Origin: Chlorobium sp.
GTDB taxonomy: Bacteria > Bacteroidota > Chlorobiia > Chlorobiales > Chlorobiaceae
DNA length: 64,000 bases
Direction of reading: 5' to 3'
Assembly: GCA_005862285.1 (NCBI GenBank)
Contig: SZXW01000008.1
Location: forward strand, 1-64,000
A program made the position numbers and the translations under genes. Positions 9,015 through 20,530 of this stretch are shown here, piece by piece; positions within the stretch are counted from its first letter, which is position 1; every line of letters starts with the position of its first letter. The notes under the pieces are model-generated. The model was not told the DNA's origin. It ran no database searches and worked only from the letters and a program-made list of their open reading frames with translations.

Positions 9015-10097
9015 ATGAACAGTCCGCTGCCAAATATAATGGACCTTTCCCTCCGGGATTTGAAGAGTTCACTTACATCTATGGGCGGGCCAGCCTTCCG
9101 GGCTCTCCAGATCCATGAATGGCTTTACCGGCACCATGTGGCAAGTTTTGACGAGATGACGATTCTTCCGCTTCCCCTCCGGAAAAAACTCGGTGAAGCA
9201 TTTTCCATAAAAGGCCTTGAAATAGTCGATCACAAGGAATGTACCGAAGATGATTGCGATGCGCCGACTGAAAAACTTCTTCTTCGGCTGCCTGACGGCG
9301 AATTGATTGAAGCGGTGATTATCGCTTCTTCAGAAAGAATGACCGCATGCATTTCGTCACAGGCCGGATGCCCGCTGCAATGCACATTCTGTGCGACGGG
9401 CCGCATGGGGTTCAAGAGAAACCTGAGCAGCGGTGAAATGACCGCCCAGGTATCCGCGCTCAATACCATAGCTCTTGAACGGTCAGGAAAATCGATCACC
9501 AATATCGTCTTCATGGGAATGGGCGAACCCCTGCTGAACACTGAAAATGTTATGGAAACGATAGAAAATCTCAGCAGAAGAAACTACAGCCCTAATTTCT
9601 CCCAGAAAAAAATTACGGTATCAACGGTTGGAATAATCCCTGAAATCCTGAGGGTCGCAAATACCGGGCTGAAAACAAAACTCGCGGTTTCCCTTCATGC
9701 TGCCGATCAGCAGAAACGAGAAGCTCTCATGCCGGTAGCCGCACGTCAGTACCCGCTTAAAGAACTCGGCAAAACGCTCGCTGACTATACGGCAATAACC
9801 GGTATACCTGTCACGGTCGTTTACATGCTTCTCGAAGGTATCAACGACTCACGGGAGGACGCAAAAAGACTTGCCGGATTTGCAAAAAGCTTTTTATGTA
9901 AAATTAATTTGATTGATTATAATCCAAACATTAATATAGATTTCAGTCCAGTAAAGAGGGCTGCAAGAGACATGTTTCAGAGATATCTTATTGATTCCGG
10001 ACTGCATGTTACTGTCAGAAAAAGCTATGGCACTCCTATAAATGCAGCGTGCGGACAACTGGCAACTACTGTCCGAGATAACCGTATCAATCATTAA
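9015..10097 (+). CDS. rlmN: Dual-specificity RNA methyltransferase RlmN
   Basis: A 360-aa radical-SAM enzyme that methylates C2 of A2503 in 23S rRNA and A37 of some tRNAs. The 4Fe-4S ligands form a CxxxCxxC at C119, C123 and C126 (GCPLQCTFCATGRMGF). Family blocks VFMGMGEPL, SLHAAD and VTVVYMLLEGIND follow. The methyl-carrying cysteine near the C-terminus is visible in INAACGQLA. The start ATG at 9015 gives the usual family length. It is followed at 14 bases by a hypothetical and then adk, forming a plausible operon ending at the terminator near 11600. Confidence 0.94.
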   Translation: MNSPLPNIMDLSLRDLKSSLTSMGGPAFRALQIHEWLYRHHVASFDEMTILPLPLRKKLGEAFSIKGLEIVDHKECTEDDCDAPTEKLLLRLPDGELIEAVIIASSERMTACISSQAGCPLQCTFCATGRMGFKRNLSSGEMTAQVSALNTIALERSGKSITNIVFMGMGEPLLNTENVMETIENLSRRNYSPNFSQKKITVSTVGIIPEILRVANTGLKTKLAVSLHAADQQKREALMPVAARQYPLKELGKTLADYTAITGIPVTVVYMLLEGINDSREDAKRLAGFAKSFLCKINLIDYNPNINIDFSPVKRAARDMFQRYLIDSGLHVTVRKSYGTPINAACGQLATTVRDNRINH

Positions 10098-10111
10098 CCG
10101 GTTCAATAATC

Positions 10112-11559
<1,448 letters not shown>

Positions 11560-11584
11560 CTGATCAGGAAATCCGTTATCCTAT

Positions 11585-11616
11585 AAAAAAAGCCAGTGCC
11601 GGGCACTGGCTTTTTT
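11585..11616 (+). terminator. Intrinsic terminator after adk
   Basis: The GC-rich arms GCCAGTGCC (11592-11600) and GGCACTGGC (11602-11610) pair perfectly around one base, flanked by an A-run on the left and TTTTTT on the right. The position immediately after adk and 12 bases before priA indicates the end of the rlmN-adk transcript. The symmetric A/T flanks could allow partial function in both directions. Confidence 0.85.
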
Positions 11617-11627
11617 CTTTCATTGCC

Positions 11628-14060
11628 ATGCTTGCTCAGATTGTATCAGACAAATTCATGAGGGGTGAACCTTTCACTGTCAAGGTTCCGGACTCTCTTG
11701 AAGAGAAAATCAGGTCAGGAAGCATAGTGCTGATCTCATCAGGCAAGGGAAGGGGAACCTTTTCAGCAGGATATGTCATCGATTCCGCTCCCGTGCATCC
11801 CGAAGCGCTCTCCGAGCTTGAATTGACGGATGTGCTTTATGACGGATTTCCGGTCCTCACCGATTCTCTCATCATGCTCTCCGCCTGGATGGCCGATTAT
11901 TATTTTGCAAGAAGAATTGAGGCAATCGAGGCGCTCATCCCTGCAGCTGTAAGAACAACGGTTGACGATATTGTCGAACTGACGTCCTTCGAACTGAAAT
12001 CTGACAAAACGAAAATCATCAACACATCCCTGCGCCGTTCTATCATGCAACTGCTCGTCAGGGAAAAAAGGCAGACCGTCCTGCAGCTCCAGAAAAAGCT
12101 CGGGAAAAAACAACTTTACCAGACCCTTTCAGAGCTTGAAAGAGGCGGATATCTTGTGCTGAAAAAGAAATTCTCGACCGCAAAACCCAGGCAGAAAATT
12201 GCCTACCGGATCTCCAGTCAATTGCCTGAAGATGCTGAAGCATCGCTTTCCGGAGCTCCGAAACAGCTTGAAGCATTGCGGATATTTACCGGCAGCGGGG
12301 AAAATCACCTTTTTCACGAAAACACCGGCTGCTCGAGGGATATTCTGAATGCCCTTGTTAAAAAAGGCCTGCTCGAAAAAGTACCGGTCGAGGTAACAAG
12401 TAATTTCTCGACAGGTTTCACAGAAAAAGCAGCCCCGCCAAAAACGCCTACTGCCGCTCAGGAAAAATTGATTCAACAGCTTCGAGCCGCAGTTGAAAAA
12501 AATGAATACAAAACCTTTCTGCTTCATGGAGTGACAGGAAGCGGAAAAACCCTTGTTTATATCGAGCTTCTCAAAACCGTCCTTGCGTCAGGAAAAACAG
12601 CTATCGTTCTTGTTCCCGAGATAGCTCTTACTCCGCAAACCGCAGCGCGTTTCAGGGAACATTTCCATGATGATATAACAATCATGCACAGCGGCATGAA
12701 CAACCAGGAAAAATATGACGCATGGCATGCTCTGCGGTACGGAAAAACAAAAATCGCCCTCGGCGCCCGATCGACGGTTTTCGCTCCGCTCGAAAACATA
12801 GGGGCCATAATCGTTGACGAAGAACATGACAGCGCATACAAGCAGGACCGACATCCCCGCTACCATGCCAGGGACACTGCAGTCATGAGAGCGATGTTCA
12901 GCAAAGCAATCTGTGTGCTCGGATCCGCCACACCCTCTTTCGAATCGTACAACAATACCATCAACGGCAAGTATTTCCGGCTCTCCCTCACGGAAAGAAT
13001 CGACGGAGCGAAAATGCCGGTGATCAGGATGATCAGCATGAAAGACGCTCCAAAGGCCTCCGCATCGATTTCAGATATGCTCTACCGTCAGATAGCGCTT
13101 CGTATAGAGCATAAGGAGCAGGTCATCCTCCTTCAGAACAGACGAGGTTTTTCCGGAAGCATTTTCTGTCTTTCATGCGGTCATATACCCCTCTGCAGTT
13201 TCTGCAATATCCCGCTGGTCTATCATGCTTCGAGAAAACACCTGCGTTGTCATTACTGTGGCCACACCATTGCTTACAAGGCATCCTGTTCCAGGTGCTC
13301 CTCCCCTGACATATACTTCAAAGGTAGTGGAACGGAACGTATAGAGGAAGAACTGAGCACTCTCTTTCCTGGAGAAAAAGTACTGCGCATGGATGTTGAC
13401 ACCACTTCAAAAAAAGGAGCTCACGGCCGAATTCTCCGGGAATTTCAGGAGGGAAAGGCAAGCATTCTCCTCGGAACACAGATGGTTTCCAAGGGGCTCG
13501 ATTTTCCATCAGTGACCATGGTGGGAGTGCTTCTTGCCGACATCGGCCTCAACATCCCTGACTTCAGGGCATCTGAAAGAATATACTCTCTCCTGACCCA
13601 GGTTGCTGGACGTGCCGGCAGATCTTCAAAACCGGGAGAAGTGTTCCTGCAGGTTTATAACACGGAAAACGATGTTTTCCCGGCGATCCTCCATGGCAGT
13701 TATGAAGAGTTTTTCCGCAGGGAATCAGCTATCAGGAAACATCTGAACTATCCTCCTGCAACACGACTTATCAAATTCGAATGCTCTTCTCCGGATGAAA
13801 AAGCAGCTGAATCGGCAGCAGGATTCTGCGCAGAAACACTCGAACTTCACCTGTTACCGGGCAAAGCCTCCATTCTCGGACCCGCACCTGCCGGCATAGC
13901 GAAACTCAGGGGCAGGTTTCGATACCATGTTCTGATGAAGCTCGCTGAAAGCAAGCTTTCACCTGTATTCATCAGGGAGATGAGCGACAGGATAGCTGTC
14001 CGTTTCCGCAAACAGGATCTTCTTTTCTCGATCGATGTAGATCCCCTGAACCTGATGTAG
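11628..14060 (+). CDS. priA: Primosomal protein N' (replication restart helicase PriA)
   Basis: An 810-aa superfamily-2 DNA helicase that reloads the replisome at stalled forks. The N-terminal 3'-end-binding domain and winged-helix region occupy about residues 1-260. The helicase domain then shows Walker A HGVTGSGKT, the DEEH box in VDEEHDSAYKQ, and GSATPSFES. The two zinc sites are visible as CLSCGHIPLCSFC and CHYCGH...CSRCSS. The C-terminal motifs include GTQMVSKGLDFP and QVAGRAGRS. Length fits PriA. The ATG lies directly after the adk terminator, so a promoter must sit in or near the hairpin; none is obvious. Confidence 0.95.
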   Translation: MLAQIVSDKFMRGEPFTVKVPDSLEEKIRSGSIVLISSGKGRGTFSAGYVIDSAPVHPEALSELELTDVLYDGFPVLTDSLIMLSAWMADYYFARRIEAIEALIPAAVRTTVDDIVELTSFELKSDKTKIINTSLRRSIMQLLVREKRQTVLQLQKKLGKKQLYQTLSELERGGYLVLKKKFSTAKPRQKIAYRISSQLPEDAEASLSGAPKQLEALRIFTGSGENHLFHENTGCSRDILNALVKKGLLEKVPVEVTSNFSTGFTEKAAPPKTPTAAQEKLIQQLRAAVEKNEYKTFLLHGVTGSGKTLVYIELLKTVLASGKTAIVLVPEIALTPQTAARFREHFHDDITIMHSGMNNQEKYDAWHALRYGKTKIALGARSTVFAPLENIGAIIVDEEHDSAYKQDRHPRYHARDTAVMRAMFSKAICVLGSATPSFESYNNTINGKYFRLSLTERIDGAKMPVIRMISMKDAPKASASISDMLYRQIALRIEHKEQVILLQNRRGFSGSIFCLSCGHIPLCSFCNIPLVYHASRKHLRCHYCGHTIAYKASCSRCSSPDIYFKGSGTERIEEELSTLFPGEKVLRMDVDTTSKKGAHGRILREFQEGKASILLGTQMVSKGLDFPSVTMVGVLLADIGLNIPDFRASERIYSLLTQVAGRAGRSSKPGEVFLQVYNTENDVFPAILHGSYEEFFRRESAIRKHLNYPPATRLIKFECSSPDEKAAESAAGFCAETLELHLLPGKASILGPAPAGIAKLRGRFRYHVLMKLAESKLSPVFIREMSDRIAVRFRKQDLLFSIDVDPLNLM

Positions 14061-14171
14061 CTCAAAGAGCCTATCCTTTCCTGCACGCAAATGCAGGGCA
14101 TGGCTTTTGAAAAATTTGCATATATTCTTTGTGGAAAAATAGTTGTACTGCAACTTTTACTTTTTTGTGCT

Positions 14172-14675
14172 ATGACGGCAGCTTTTCAATGGACCAGAGA
14201 ATCGTTAAGGCAAAACCCTGTAAAAACAGCAGGGATAGTCATTTTCCTGACGCTCCGGTATGTATTCGTTATTTTTTTCCTTTACGGGTTCTTTTTTAAA
14301 CTTATGAAAGGCTGGCTCTGGACAGACCTTATGTACGGCTATTTCACGCAAAGGTTCGCCGAGTTGCCTCCAGGCTCTTTCCAGGCTCAGTATCTGGAAC
14401 ATTTTGCCATTCCCCTGGCGTTGCCGATAGCATGGATTGTCACTATCGGGGAACTGATAATCGGTATCTGCCTTGCCCTCGGTATTGCCACGAGGGCAAA
14501 TGCCGCCTTTGCGCTGTTTCTTGTCATTAATTTTGCGGCCGGCGGATATTATAACCTGACATTACCTCCATTTATGCTTTTTTCTTTAATGATGATGGTT
14601 TTCCCTTCCGGCCACTGGTTGGGACTTGATGGAAAACTGAACAAAAAATACCCTGATTCGATCTGGTTCAGATAA
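14172..14675 (+). CDS. DoxX-like integral membrane protein
   Basis: About 167 aa with four hydrophobic segments, resembling the DoxX family in layout: a first segment ending in FFLYGFFFKLMKGW, then IGELIIGICLALGIATRANAAFAL, FAAGGYYN and PPFMLFSLMMMVFPSGHWLGLD. DoxX-type proteins are inner-membrane proteins often linked to redox or terminal-oxidase accessory roles, but the function here is not known. An upstream in-frame ATG at 14091 would add a further hydrophobic stretch; I prefer 14172 because the intervening bases are AT-rich and promoter-like. Neither start has a good Shine-Dalgarno. It is followed at 3 bases by the TPR gene. Confidence 0.65.
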   Translation: MTAAFQWTRESLRQNPVKTAGIVIFLTLRYVFVIFFLYGFFFKLMKGWLWTDLMYGYFTQRFAELPPGSFQAQYLEHFAIPLALPIAWIVTIGELIIGICLALGIATRANAAFALFLVINFAAGGYYNLTLPPFMLFSLMMMVFPSGHWLGLDGKLNKKYPDSIWFR

Positions 14676-14678
14676 GCA

Positions 14679-15500
14679 ATGATGCATAACCATATCGAAA
14701 GCCGCCCCCCCCGCGGAATGCAGATCATTCTTGTTTTTTTCCTGTTTCCTGCATCATTTTTTTTGTTTTTCCCTGCACTTCACGCCGGAGTCGAAAAAAA
14801 TTTATCATCGCTCGAGCTTGCTGAAAAAGCATTCTGGAACCTGAACTACCGGAAAGCCGACTCTATTTATACAGCAGAACTTGCCAGAAGTCCCGGCAAT
14901 GCCGAACTGTACTGGAAAAAAGCGAGAACGGAGGTCAGTATTGCCGAATCTGATGACTATGACAAAAAAGAAGCACGTATCCGGGATTATCGCCTTGCTG
15001 AGGAGCATGCACGAAAAAGTATCTCCCTTGACAGTACAAGCTCTAAAGGCCATGCATGGCTCGCCGCATCCCTTGGAATCATGGCTGACAAGATCGGATC
15101 GAAGGAAAAACTGAAACGGGCCAATGAAGTGAAACGCGAACTCGATATTGCATTACGCCTTAACCCGAACGATGAAACTGCTTTATCAATTCTCGGCTCC
15201 TATTACAAGGAAGCTGCGAATATCGGCTGGTTACAGCGATTTCTCGGAAATACCTTTGTCGGGAAGATGCCTGAAGGAAATATCCATCTTTCGGAAAAAG
15301 CGTTCCGGAAAGCAATTCTCGCTGACCCGAGGATCATAAGAAATTACCATGAACTTGGCTTGCTCCTGCTTGAAAATGACCGGAAAGCTGAAGCGGTTCC
15401 TCTCCTGAAAATGGCCCTCGATAAACCTGTCCTGTTCGCAAGCGACAGAAGACGGCTGGAAGAAATACGCCAGCTGCTGAAAACAACTTCGGATGAATAG
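14679..15500 (+). CDS. Exported TPR-containing protein
   Basis: A 273-aa protein with an N-terminal hydrophobic stretch (about residues 12-35, ending near ALHAGVEK), so probably secreted to the periplasm or membrane-anchored. The rest is alpha-helical with tetratricopeptide-like repeats: LAEKAFWNLNYRKADSIY, AEEHARKSISLDSTSSKGHAW, LDIALRLNPNDETALSILGSYY, and a last one around HELGLLLLENDRKAEAVPLL. TPRs mediate protein-protein contacts. It starts 3 bases after the DoxX-like gene and is probably cotranslated with it. Similar exported TPR proteins are common in Bacteroidota and Chlorobiota; the partner is unknown. Confidence 0.75.
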   Translation: MMHNHIESRPPRGMQIILVFFLFPASFFLFFPALHAGVEKNLSSLELAEKAFWNLNYRKADSIYTAELARSPGNAELYWKKARTEVSIAESDDYDKKEARIRDYRLAEEHARKSISLDSTSSKGHAWLAASLGIMADKIGSKEKLKRANEVKRELDIALRLNPNDETALSILGSYYKEAANIGWLQRFLGNTFVGKMPEGNIHLSEKAFRKAILADPRIIRNYHELGLLLLENDRKAEAVPLLKMALDKPVLFASDRRRLEEIRQLLKTTSDE

Positions 15501-15567
15501 AGTTGACGGTTGTTTTGTCAGGATGACGGGAACTGCAGAATGATAAAATAATGCAATCCCCGGACTC

Positions 15568-16020
15568 CTACTGCCTGCCTTTACCCGCAAACCCGAGAAG
15601 CGCTCTCACGCCGAGATGGTAGCTCTCTTCCCCGAACCCGCTGATAACACCGCTGCAGACTGCCGAAATAACCGATTTGTGCCGGAACTCCTCACGAGCG
15701 TAGATATTGGACAGATGCACCTCGATAACAGGAATGCTTACCGCACTTATGGCATCTCGGAGAGCGATCGAGTAATGGGTGAACGCTCCGGCGTTGAGAA
15801 TGACGCCGGAAAAAACACCTCTATCCTCGCAGTTGAAAAGCTTTTCAAGAAGGGTGCCTTCATGCTCGGACTGGAAAAACTCGAAAGAGATATCCGGAAA
15901 ACTTTCTGAAAGCGACCTGTTGATATCCTCGAGCGTTCGGAAGCCGTAAACCTGCGGTTCACGTTTTCCGAGCCTCGAAAGGTTAGGGCCGTTGAGAACA
16001 AGAATCGAAGTGGCGCTCAT
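15568..16020 (-). CDS. aroQ: 3-dehydroquinate dehydratase, type II
   Basis: A 150-aa type II dehydroquinase of the shikimate pathway, forming dodecamers. The active-site loop reads LNGPNLSRLGKREPQVYG at the N-terminus (catalytic Tyr at the end, Arg in the flexible lid). The ILNAGAFTHYSIALRDAI block carries the substrate-binding Asn and Glu/His region, and IEVHLSNIYAREEFRHKSV is diagnostic. It is the last gene of the run DUF3109-rpoN-hslV-hslU-aroQ, 31 bases after hslU, and converges on the TPR gene. Confidence 0.95.
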   Translation of the reverse strand: MSATSILVLNGPNLSRLGKREPQVYGFRTLEDINRSLSESFPDISFEFFQSEHEGTLLEKLFNCEDRGVFSGVILNAGAFTHYSIALRDAISAVSIPVIEVHLSNIYAREEFRHKSVISAVCSGVISGFGEESYHLGVRALLGFAGKGRQ

Positions 16021-16051
16021 TATCAGGACTGACCTTGAGTATTATGAAAAA

Positions 16052-17524
16052 TTACAGGATATACCGGCTGAGATCCCGGTCTTCGACAACATGGTTCAGT
16101 TTTTCCTTGACCATGGTTTCGTCTATCAGTACCTGCTGATCGTAATAATTTTCCGGAATATTGAACATCAGTTCTTCAAGAAGTGTGGTCATGATGGTAT
16201 GCAGACGTCTTGCACCGATGTTCTCGACCGTTTCATTGACCCTGGCGGCAGTTCTTGCGATCTGCCTGATAGCTTCGTCCGTAAACGTCAGATCAACCCC
16301 TTCTGTAGCGAGCAGAGCCGTATACTGTTTGATCAGTGCATTCCTGGGTTGTGTGAGAATCAGGAAGAAATCCTCTTCCGTAAGACTTTTCAGTTCAACC
16401 CTGATAGGAAATCTTCCCTGCAGTTCCGGAATGAGATCGGACGGTTTCGCCACATGGAAAGCCCCTGAAGCGATGAACAGTACATGATCGGTTTTCACGA
16501 TACCATATTTTGTGGCGACATTGGAACCTTCGACAATGGGAAGCAGATCGCGCTGTACGCCTTCCCTGCTGACATCGGGACCTTTGCTTCCCGCCCCGGT
16601 CGAGGCCGACGCAATTTTATCGATCTCGTCGATGAAAACGATGCCGGATTGCTCGACCTTGTTGATCGCTTCTTTCACGACACTGTCCATGTCGATAAGC
16701 TTCTGAACCTCTTCGTGTTCAAGCAGCTTGCGGGCTTCGGCAATGGTAACCCTTCTTTTCTTGCGTTTCTTGGGCAACCCGCTCATGAGGTCCTGCATGA
16801 TCCCGCCGATTTCCTCCATCTGTCCGAGCGGTCCCAGTATCTGCATCATCCCTCCGGAAGAATCGCTTGATATATCCATTTCGATCTGTCGTTCCTCGAG
16901 CTTGCCGCTGCGCAAGCGTTCACGCATTTTCTGGCGGCTCCGGCGGTTGATTTCAAGGGAAGGGTCCTTTTCCTCTCCGGATACAGGAACCGGTGCCTGC
17001 TCATCTTCGTTCTGCACCTCTTCATCCCGGGACGCGACAGGGGGAAGCAGGATATCGAGCAGCCTGTCCTCGACAAGCTGAACAGCTTTTTCACGGACTT
17101 CTTCTGATTTCTCGCTCCTGACCATCGCAACGGACTGATCGACAAGATCACGGATCATGGATTCCACATCCCGGCCTACATAGCCCACCTCGGTAAATTT
17201 CGACGCTTCGACTTTCACGAAAGGAGCCTTGGCCAGTTTTGCGAGTCTTCTTGCAATTTCGGTCTTGCCGACACCGGTAGGTCCGATCATGATAATATTG
17301 TTCGGCATGATCTCGTCCCGCAGCTCGTCACTGACATTCTGGCGGCGAAGCCTGTTACGCAGCGCAATCGCTACAGATTTTTTCGCATCTTTCTGTCCTA
17401 TGATATATTTGTCCAATAATGAGACAATCTGATTGGGTGTAAGGTTAGTATCGGCAATCGATCCTTTTCCTCCGTAGGAAGTTTCTTCTGTTACCAAAAG
17501 ATTTGAATCCTGGTTTATACTCAT
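16052..17524 (-). CDS. hslU: ATP-dependent protease ATPase subunit HslU
   Basis: A 490-aa AAA+ unfoldase that feeds substrates to the HslV peptidase. Walker A GPTGVGKT is at residues 81-88, Walker B in [11 protein letters not shown], and the C-terminal tail ends in LSRYIL, the family signature for docking into HslV. It is about 45 residues longer than E. coli HslU (443 aa). The extra length is an acidic insert in the I-domain (around residues 170-205, [10 protein letters not shown]) and a longer N-terminus. It lies 83 bases after hslV on the same strand. Confidence 0.95.
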   Translation of the reverse strand: MSINQDSNLLVTEETSYGGKGSIADTNLTPNQIVSLLDKYIIGQKDAKKSVAIALRNRLRRQNVSDELRDEIMPNNIIMIGPTGVGKTEIARRLAKLAKAPFVKVEASKFTEVGYVGRDVESMIRDLVDQSVAMVRSEKSEEVREKAVQLVEDRLLDILLPPVASRDEEVQNEDEQAPVPVSGEEKDPSLEINRRSRQKMRERLRSGKLEERQIEMDISSDSSGGMMQILGPLGQMEEIGGIMQDLMSGLPKKRKKRRVTIAEARKLLEHEEVQKLIDMDSVVKEAINKVEQSGIVFIDEIDKIASASTGAGSKGPDVSREGVQRDLLPIVEGSNVATKYGIVKTDHVLFIASGAFHVAKPSDLIPELQGRFPIRVELKSLTEEDFFLILTQPRNALIKQYTALLATEGVDLTFTDEAIRQIARTAARVNETVENIGARRLHTIMTTLLEELMFNIPENYYDQQVLIDETMVKEKLNHVVEDRDLSRYIL

Positions 17525-17607
17525 TGAAATTAATTTGTAATTACCACAAAAACTGTTGAAACAAGGTCATTTCCTTATGCGGACATTCTGCAAATCACGC
17601 AGGAAAA

Positions 17608-18156
17608 TCAAACCTCTTCAATTACAATATGATCGTTTGTATAAATACAGATATCCGCCGCTATCTTCAAACTTTCATGAACGATATCCTTTGCGGAAAG
17701 CCCGGAATGTTTCATCAGGGAACGGGCTGCTGCAAGGGCATACATACTGCCGCTCCCTATTGCGACAATGCCGTCTTCAGGCTCGATGACATCTCCTGTT
17801 CCTGAAATGATCAGGGCCCTGTCATTACTGACGATGGCAAGCATTGCTTCAAGACGCCGAAGGTACTTGTCGGTTCTCCAGTCTTTGGCAAGTTCTACCG
17901 CTGCCCGGTCGAGCTTTCCGTTGAAGGCCTCAAGTTTCTCTTCGAACCTGTCAAGCAGTGTAACCGCATCTGCTGTAGCTCCTGCAAAACCGGTGACATA
18001 TTTCCCCTGATACACCCTTCTTATCTTGCGGGTCGAATGCTTGAGCACCGTATTGCCGAGCGTCATCTGCCCGTCGCTGCCCAAAGCGGCTGAACCATCC
18101 CTGATAACACCGATGACTGTTGTGGAACGGATCTGCGGTTTCTGATCTTTTTTCAT
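17608..18156 (-). CDS. hslV: ATP-dependent protease proteolytic subunit HslV
   Basis: A 182-aa N-terminal-nucleophile threonine peptidase, the bacterial proteasome-like core. The mature N-terminus TTVIGV begins at T12, so an 11-residue leader ([11 protein letters not shown]) must be removed to free the nucleophile; E. coli HslV loses only Met. The [17 protein letters not shown] and [14 protein letters not shown] blocks are typical. It starts 3 bases after the rpoN stop, indicating cotranslation with sigma-54, and precedes hslU. Confidence 0.95.
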   Translation of the reverse strand: MKKDQKPQIRSTTVIGVIRDGSAALGSDGQMTLGNTVLKHSTRKIRRVYQGKYVTGFAGATADAVTLLDRFEEKLEAFNGKLDRAAVELAKDWRTDKYLRRLEAMLAIVSNDRALIISGTGDVIEPEDGIVAIGSGSMYALAAARSLMKHSGLSAKDIVHESLKIAADICIYTNDHIVIEEV

Positions 18157-18159
18157 AAA

Positions 18160-19611
18160 CTAAAATATTTTTCTTCTAAGCCTTGCAACAGGAATATGCA
18201 TTTGTTCCCGATATTTTGCTACTGTTCTTCTGGCTATTCGAACACCTTTTTTAAGTAATAATTCGGTAAGACTGTCATCACTGAGGGGATTTTCAGGATT
18301 TTCGGAACCCACCATTTCGGCAATATACTGCCGGATAATCTTGCTCGACAAATCCTCTCCCTCTTCAGTCGACAAGCCGCTGCTGAAAAAATATTTCAGC
18401 TCGAACACACCGAAGCGGGTCTGAACATATTTTCCGTTAACAGCCCGGCTGATCGTTGAAATATCGAGCCCGGTATCGGCGGCGATCGTTTTCATGCCAA
18501 GCGGCACAAGACGGTCGGGTCCGGAGACAAAAAACTCATATTGCCTTTTCATCAGTGCTTCAATGACCTTGATCAGCGTTTGACGCCGGGCTTCGATTGC
18601 ACTGATAAATTCGCCTGCTTTCTGCAGGTTCTGACGGATAAATTTTTTTTCCTCTTTCGGTGCGTTCCTGTTTTTCAGTAAACCGTCATAACGGTCGGAA
18701 ACCTTTACCGAAAGCGAACTTCTGTCGTTAAGAACCGCGGTAAGTTCATTGTTTTCGTAGGTGACAATGAAATCGGGTGTAACGTAATGACCTCCCTCAT
18801 CCTGAAAGATACCGGGATGTGGATCGAGACTTGTAATAGCAGCAAGCGCCGCTTCCACTTCTTCGGCAGGCTCTCCGATTTTTCTCATGAACCGTTCAAA
18901 TCTTCTGTGCAGGAAATCATCGAAATGATCATGGAGAATGCTGTAAGCTATTTCGTATGTTTTCTTCCCGTAACGGCACTCTCCTGCCTTGAGCTGGACC
19001 AGAAGCCTTTCCTGCAAATTCCTCACAGCTATTCCCGGAGGATCGAGGAAGCGGATTTTCTGAAGAAGGGACTCAAGCTCTTTTCTGCTGACCTCGAGCT
19101 CTTCGATTTGAAGGCTATCGATAATGACATCTTCTTTTTCCGTGAGGTATTCATCGCTGTCGAGGTTTCCGAGAATTTCAATTGCAATTCGTATTTCACG
19201 TTTTCCGATGTCTTCCTGCAAGGCGAGCTGCTTGAGTAAAGTTTCATGAAAACTGTCATGCTGCACTGCCTGGAAAAATCGTTCTTTCGGAGTGCTGTCA
19301 TACGTGAAGCTCATTCTCCCGTCGGCACTTTCACCGGGCAATCTCTCTTCACGGCGTTCGTTAAGGGTACTTTTCCTGAACCGGTCAACAGAATCGAACA
19401 TCTCCTCATTCTCCGAACTGCCGGAACTTCCCTGATTATCTGCAACGGTATCCCGGTGCGCTTCTTCGAGCTCAAGCAGCGGGTTTTCCTGCACCTCTTC
19501 ATATATCCGCTGTTCAAGGCTCAACAGCGGCAGTTGGATGAGCTGGCTGCTCAGGATCTGCTGTGCAGATAGCTGGGTTTTCTGTTTCTGTTGAAGTTTT
19601 ATACCTGGCAT
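18160..19611 (-). CDS. rpoN: RNA polymerase sigma-54 factor
   Basis: A 483-aa sigma-54. The N-terminal region I is Gln/Leu-rich (LQQKQKTQLSAQQILSSQL) and interacts with enhancer-binding ATPases. It is followed by an acidic linker, the core-binding region, an HTH around DTGLDISTISRAVNGKYVQT, and the diagnostic RpoN box ARRTVAKYR near the C-terminus that reads the -24 element. The start overlaps the upstream DUF3109 gene by 13 bases. In green sulfur bacteria sigma-54 usually serves nitrogen assimilation, which is inference here because no enhancer-binding protein lies in the window. Confidence 0.95.
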   Translation of the reverse strand: MPGIKLQQKQKTQLSAQQILSSQLIQLPLLSLEQRIYEEVQENPLLELEEAHRDTVADNQGSSGSSENEEMFDSVDRFRKSTLNERREERLPGESADGRMSFTYDSTPKERFFQAVQHDSFHETLLKQLALQEDIGKREIRIAIEILGNLDSDEYLTEKEDVIIDSLQIEELEVSRKELESLLQKIRFLDPPGIAVRNLQERLLVQLKAGECRYGKKTYEIAYSILHDHFDDFLHRRFERFMRKIGEPAEEVEAALAAITSLDPHPGIFQDEGGHYVTPDFIVTYENNELTAVLNDRSSLSVKVSDRYDGLLKNRNAPKEEKKFIRQNLQKAGEFISAIEARRQTLIKVIEALMKRQYEFFVSGPDRLVPLGMKTIAADTGLDISTISRAVNGKYVQTRFGVFELKYFFSSGLSTEEGEDLSSKIIRQYIAEMVGSENPENPLSDDSLTELLLKKGVRIARRTVAKYREQMHIPVARLRRKIF

Positions 19612-20183
19612 TTCTTCTCGGGGGAAGAATCAGCAAAAAGTTTCATATTCATAAACCATTCGTTACCATACAATTCCTCGAGGGCATGACGCACATAATC
19701 GACAAGCCGAACCTGCTCTTCCCTGCCCTTTTCCGCTCCATGACGGCACATCGCATGTTTTTCATAAACAAGATAGTCCAAACCAAACTTTTTTCTCACG
19801 CGAATGGGAAACAATCTGCATGAAACCGGTTTGTCAAAAGGACAATTCCCCTCACGAAACGCTATTTCAACGGCACAGAAGGTAATTCCGTCCTTAATAC
19901 AACTGAATACACACTCCTTTTTCCCGATCGTCACGGTATATGCCCTTCCCTGGTAAACTTCCATACCGCCATGCCGCCGGAAATATTTCCGGTTTTTCTC
20001 CGGAAGCATCCTGACCAGTTCTTCGGGAGGATTCCTGAAAAGCTCGGCTTCAGCGTCAGCAAGGGGAGCGCCCAGTTCCCCTTCGACGCAGCAGCACCCA
20101 CTGCATAAGGCGAGATCGCACATAAAAAAAGCTTCCAGAAGCTCTTTGTCCGCCAGAACATTTCCAATTGAAACAAGTGACAT
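19599..20183 (-). CDS. DUF3109 (cysteine-rich) family protein
   Basis: A 194-aa protein with eight or more cysteines in the DUF3109/YkgJ-like pattern: FFMCDLALCSGCCCVEG near the N-terminus, KKECVFSCIKDGITFCAVE in the middle, then CPFDKPVSCRLFPIRV and HAMCRHGAEKG. Such proteins probably bind metal or an Fe-S cluster; the biochemical role is not established. It heads the rpoN-hslVU-aroQ run and overlaps rpoN by 13 bases. The ATG at 20183 gives the expected family N-terminus. Confidence 0.8.
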   Translation of the reverse strand: MSLVSIGNVLADKELLEAFFMCDLALCSGCCCVEGELGAPLADAEAELFRNPPEELVRMLPEKNRKYFRRHGGMEVYQGRAYTVTIGKKECVFSCIKDGITFCAVEIAFREGNCPFDKPVSCRLFPIRVRKKFGLDYLVYEKHAMCRHGAEKGREEQVRLVDYVRHALEELYGNEWFMNMKLFADSSPEKKCQV

Positions 20184-20530
20184 GTTAAACCCTTTTCTTT
20201 TATGCTTGCGGCATCAGTGATTTTTTCATAGCTATAGACATGATATGCAAATGACGGCTTTTCCTTAAACGGGATACATGCGGAAAAAGTTGTCACTCTA
20301 CAGGGATTCCCGACAGCAAAAGACCGTTCCGGACATGAAAATGAGAGTAAAGAGCTATATCGAAACCTCCATGGCATCGGCAGGAAAAATTACCGGTCTC
20401 TCAAATGATCAGAGTCGGCCAAAATCAATCAGTGCGGTTTTATGTAAGCAATAAAGCCGGAACATGCAAAATGACCGGTATATTTTCAATGCTCATTTCA
20501 AGTCATTTTAACGGATTGTAAACAGGATAC
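20184..20530. other. 347-base divergent intergenic region
   Basis: This lies between the DUF3109 gene (minus) and radA (plus). I see no conserved coding frame. A 38-codon frame from the ATG at 20335 has no ribosome-binding site and no recognisable composition. The region presumably carries the promoters for the rpoN-hslVU run and for radA, but no confident -35/-10 pair was found. Confidence 0.35.

Noticed and set aside
20335-20451. 38-codon frame upstream of radA
   Set aside because: No ribosome site or conservation that I can point to.
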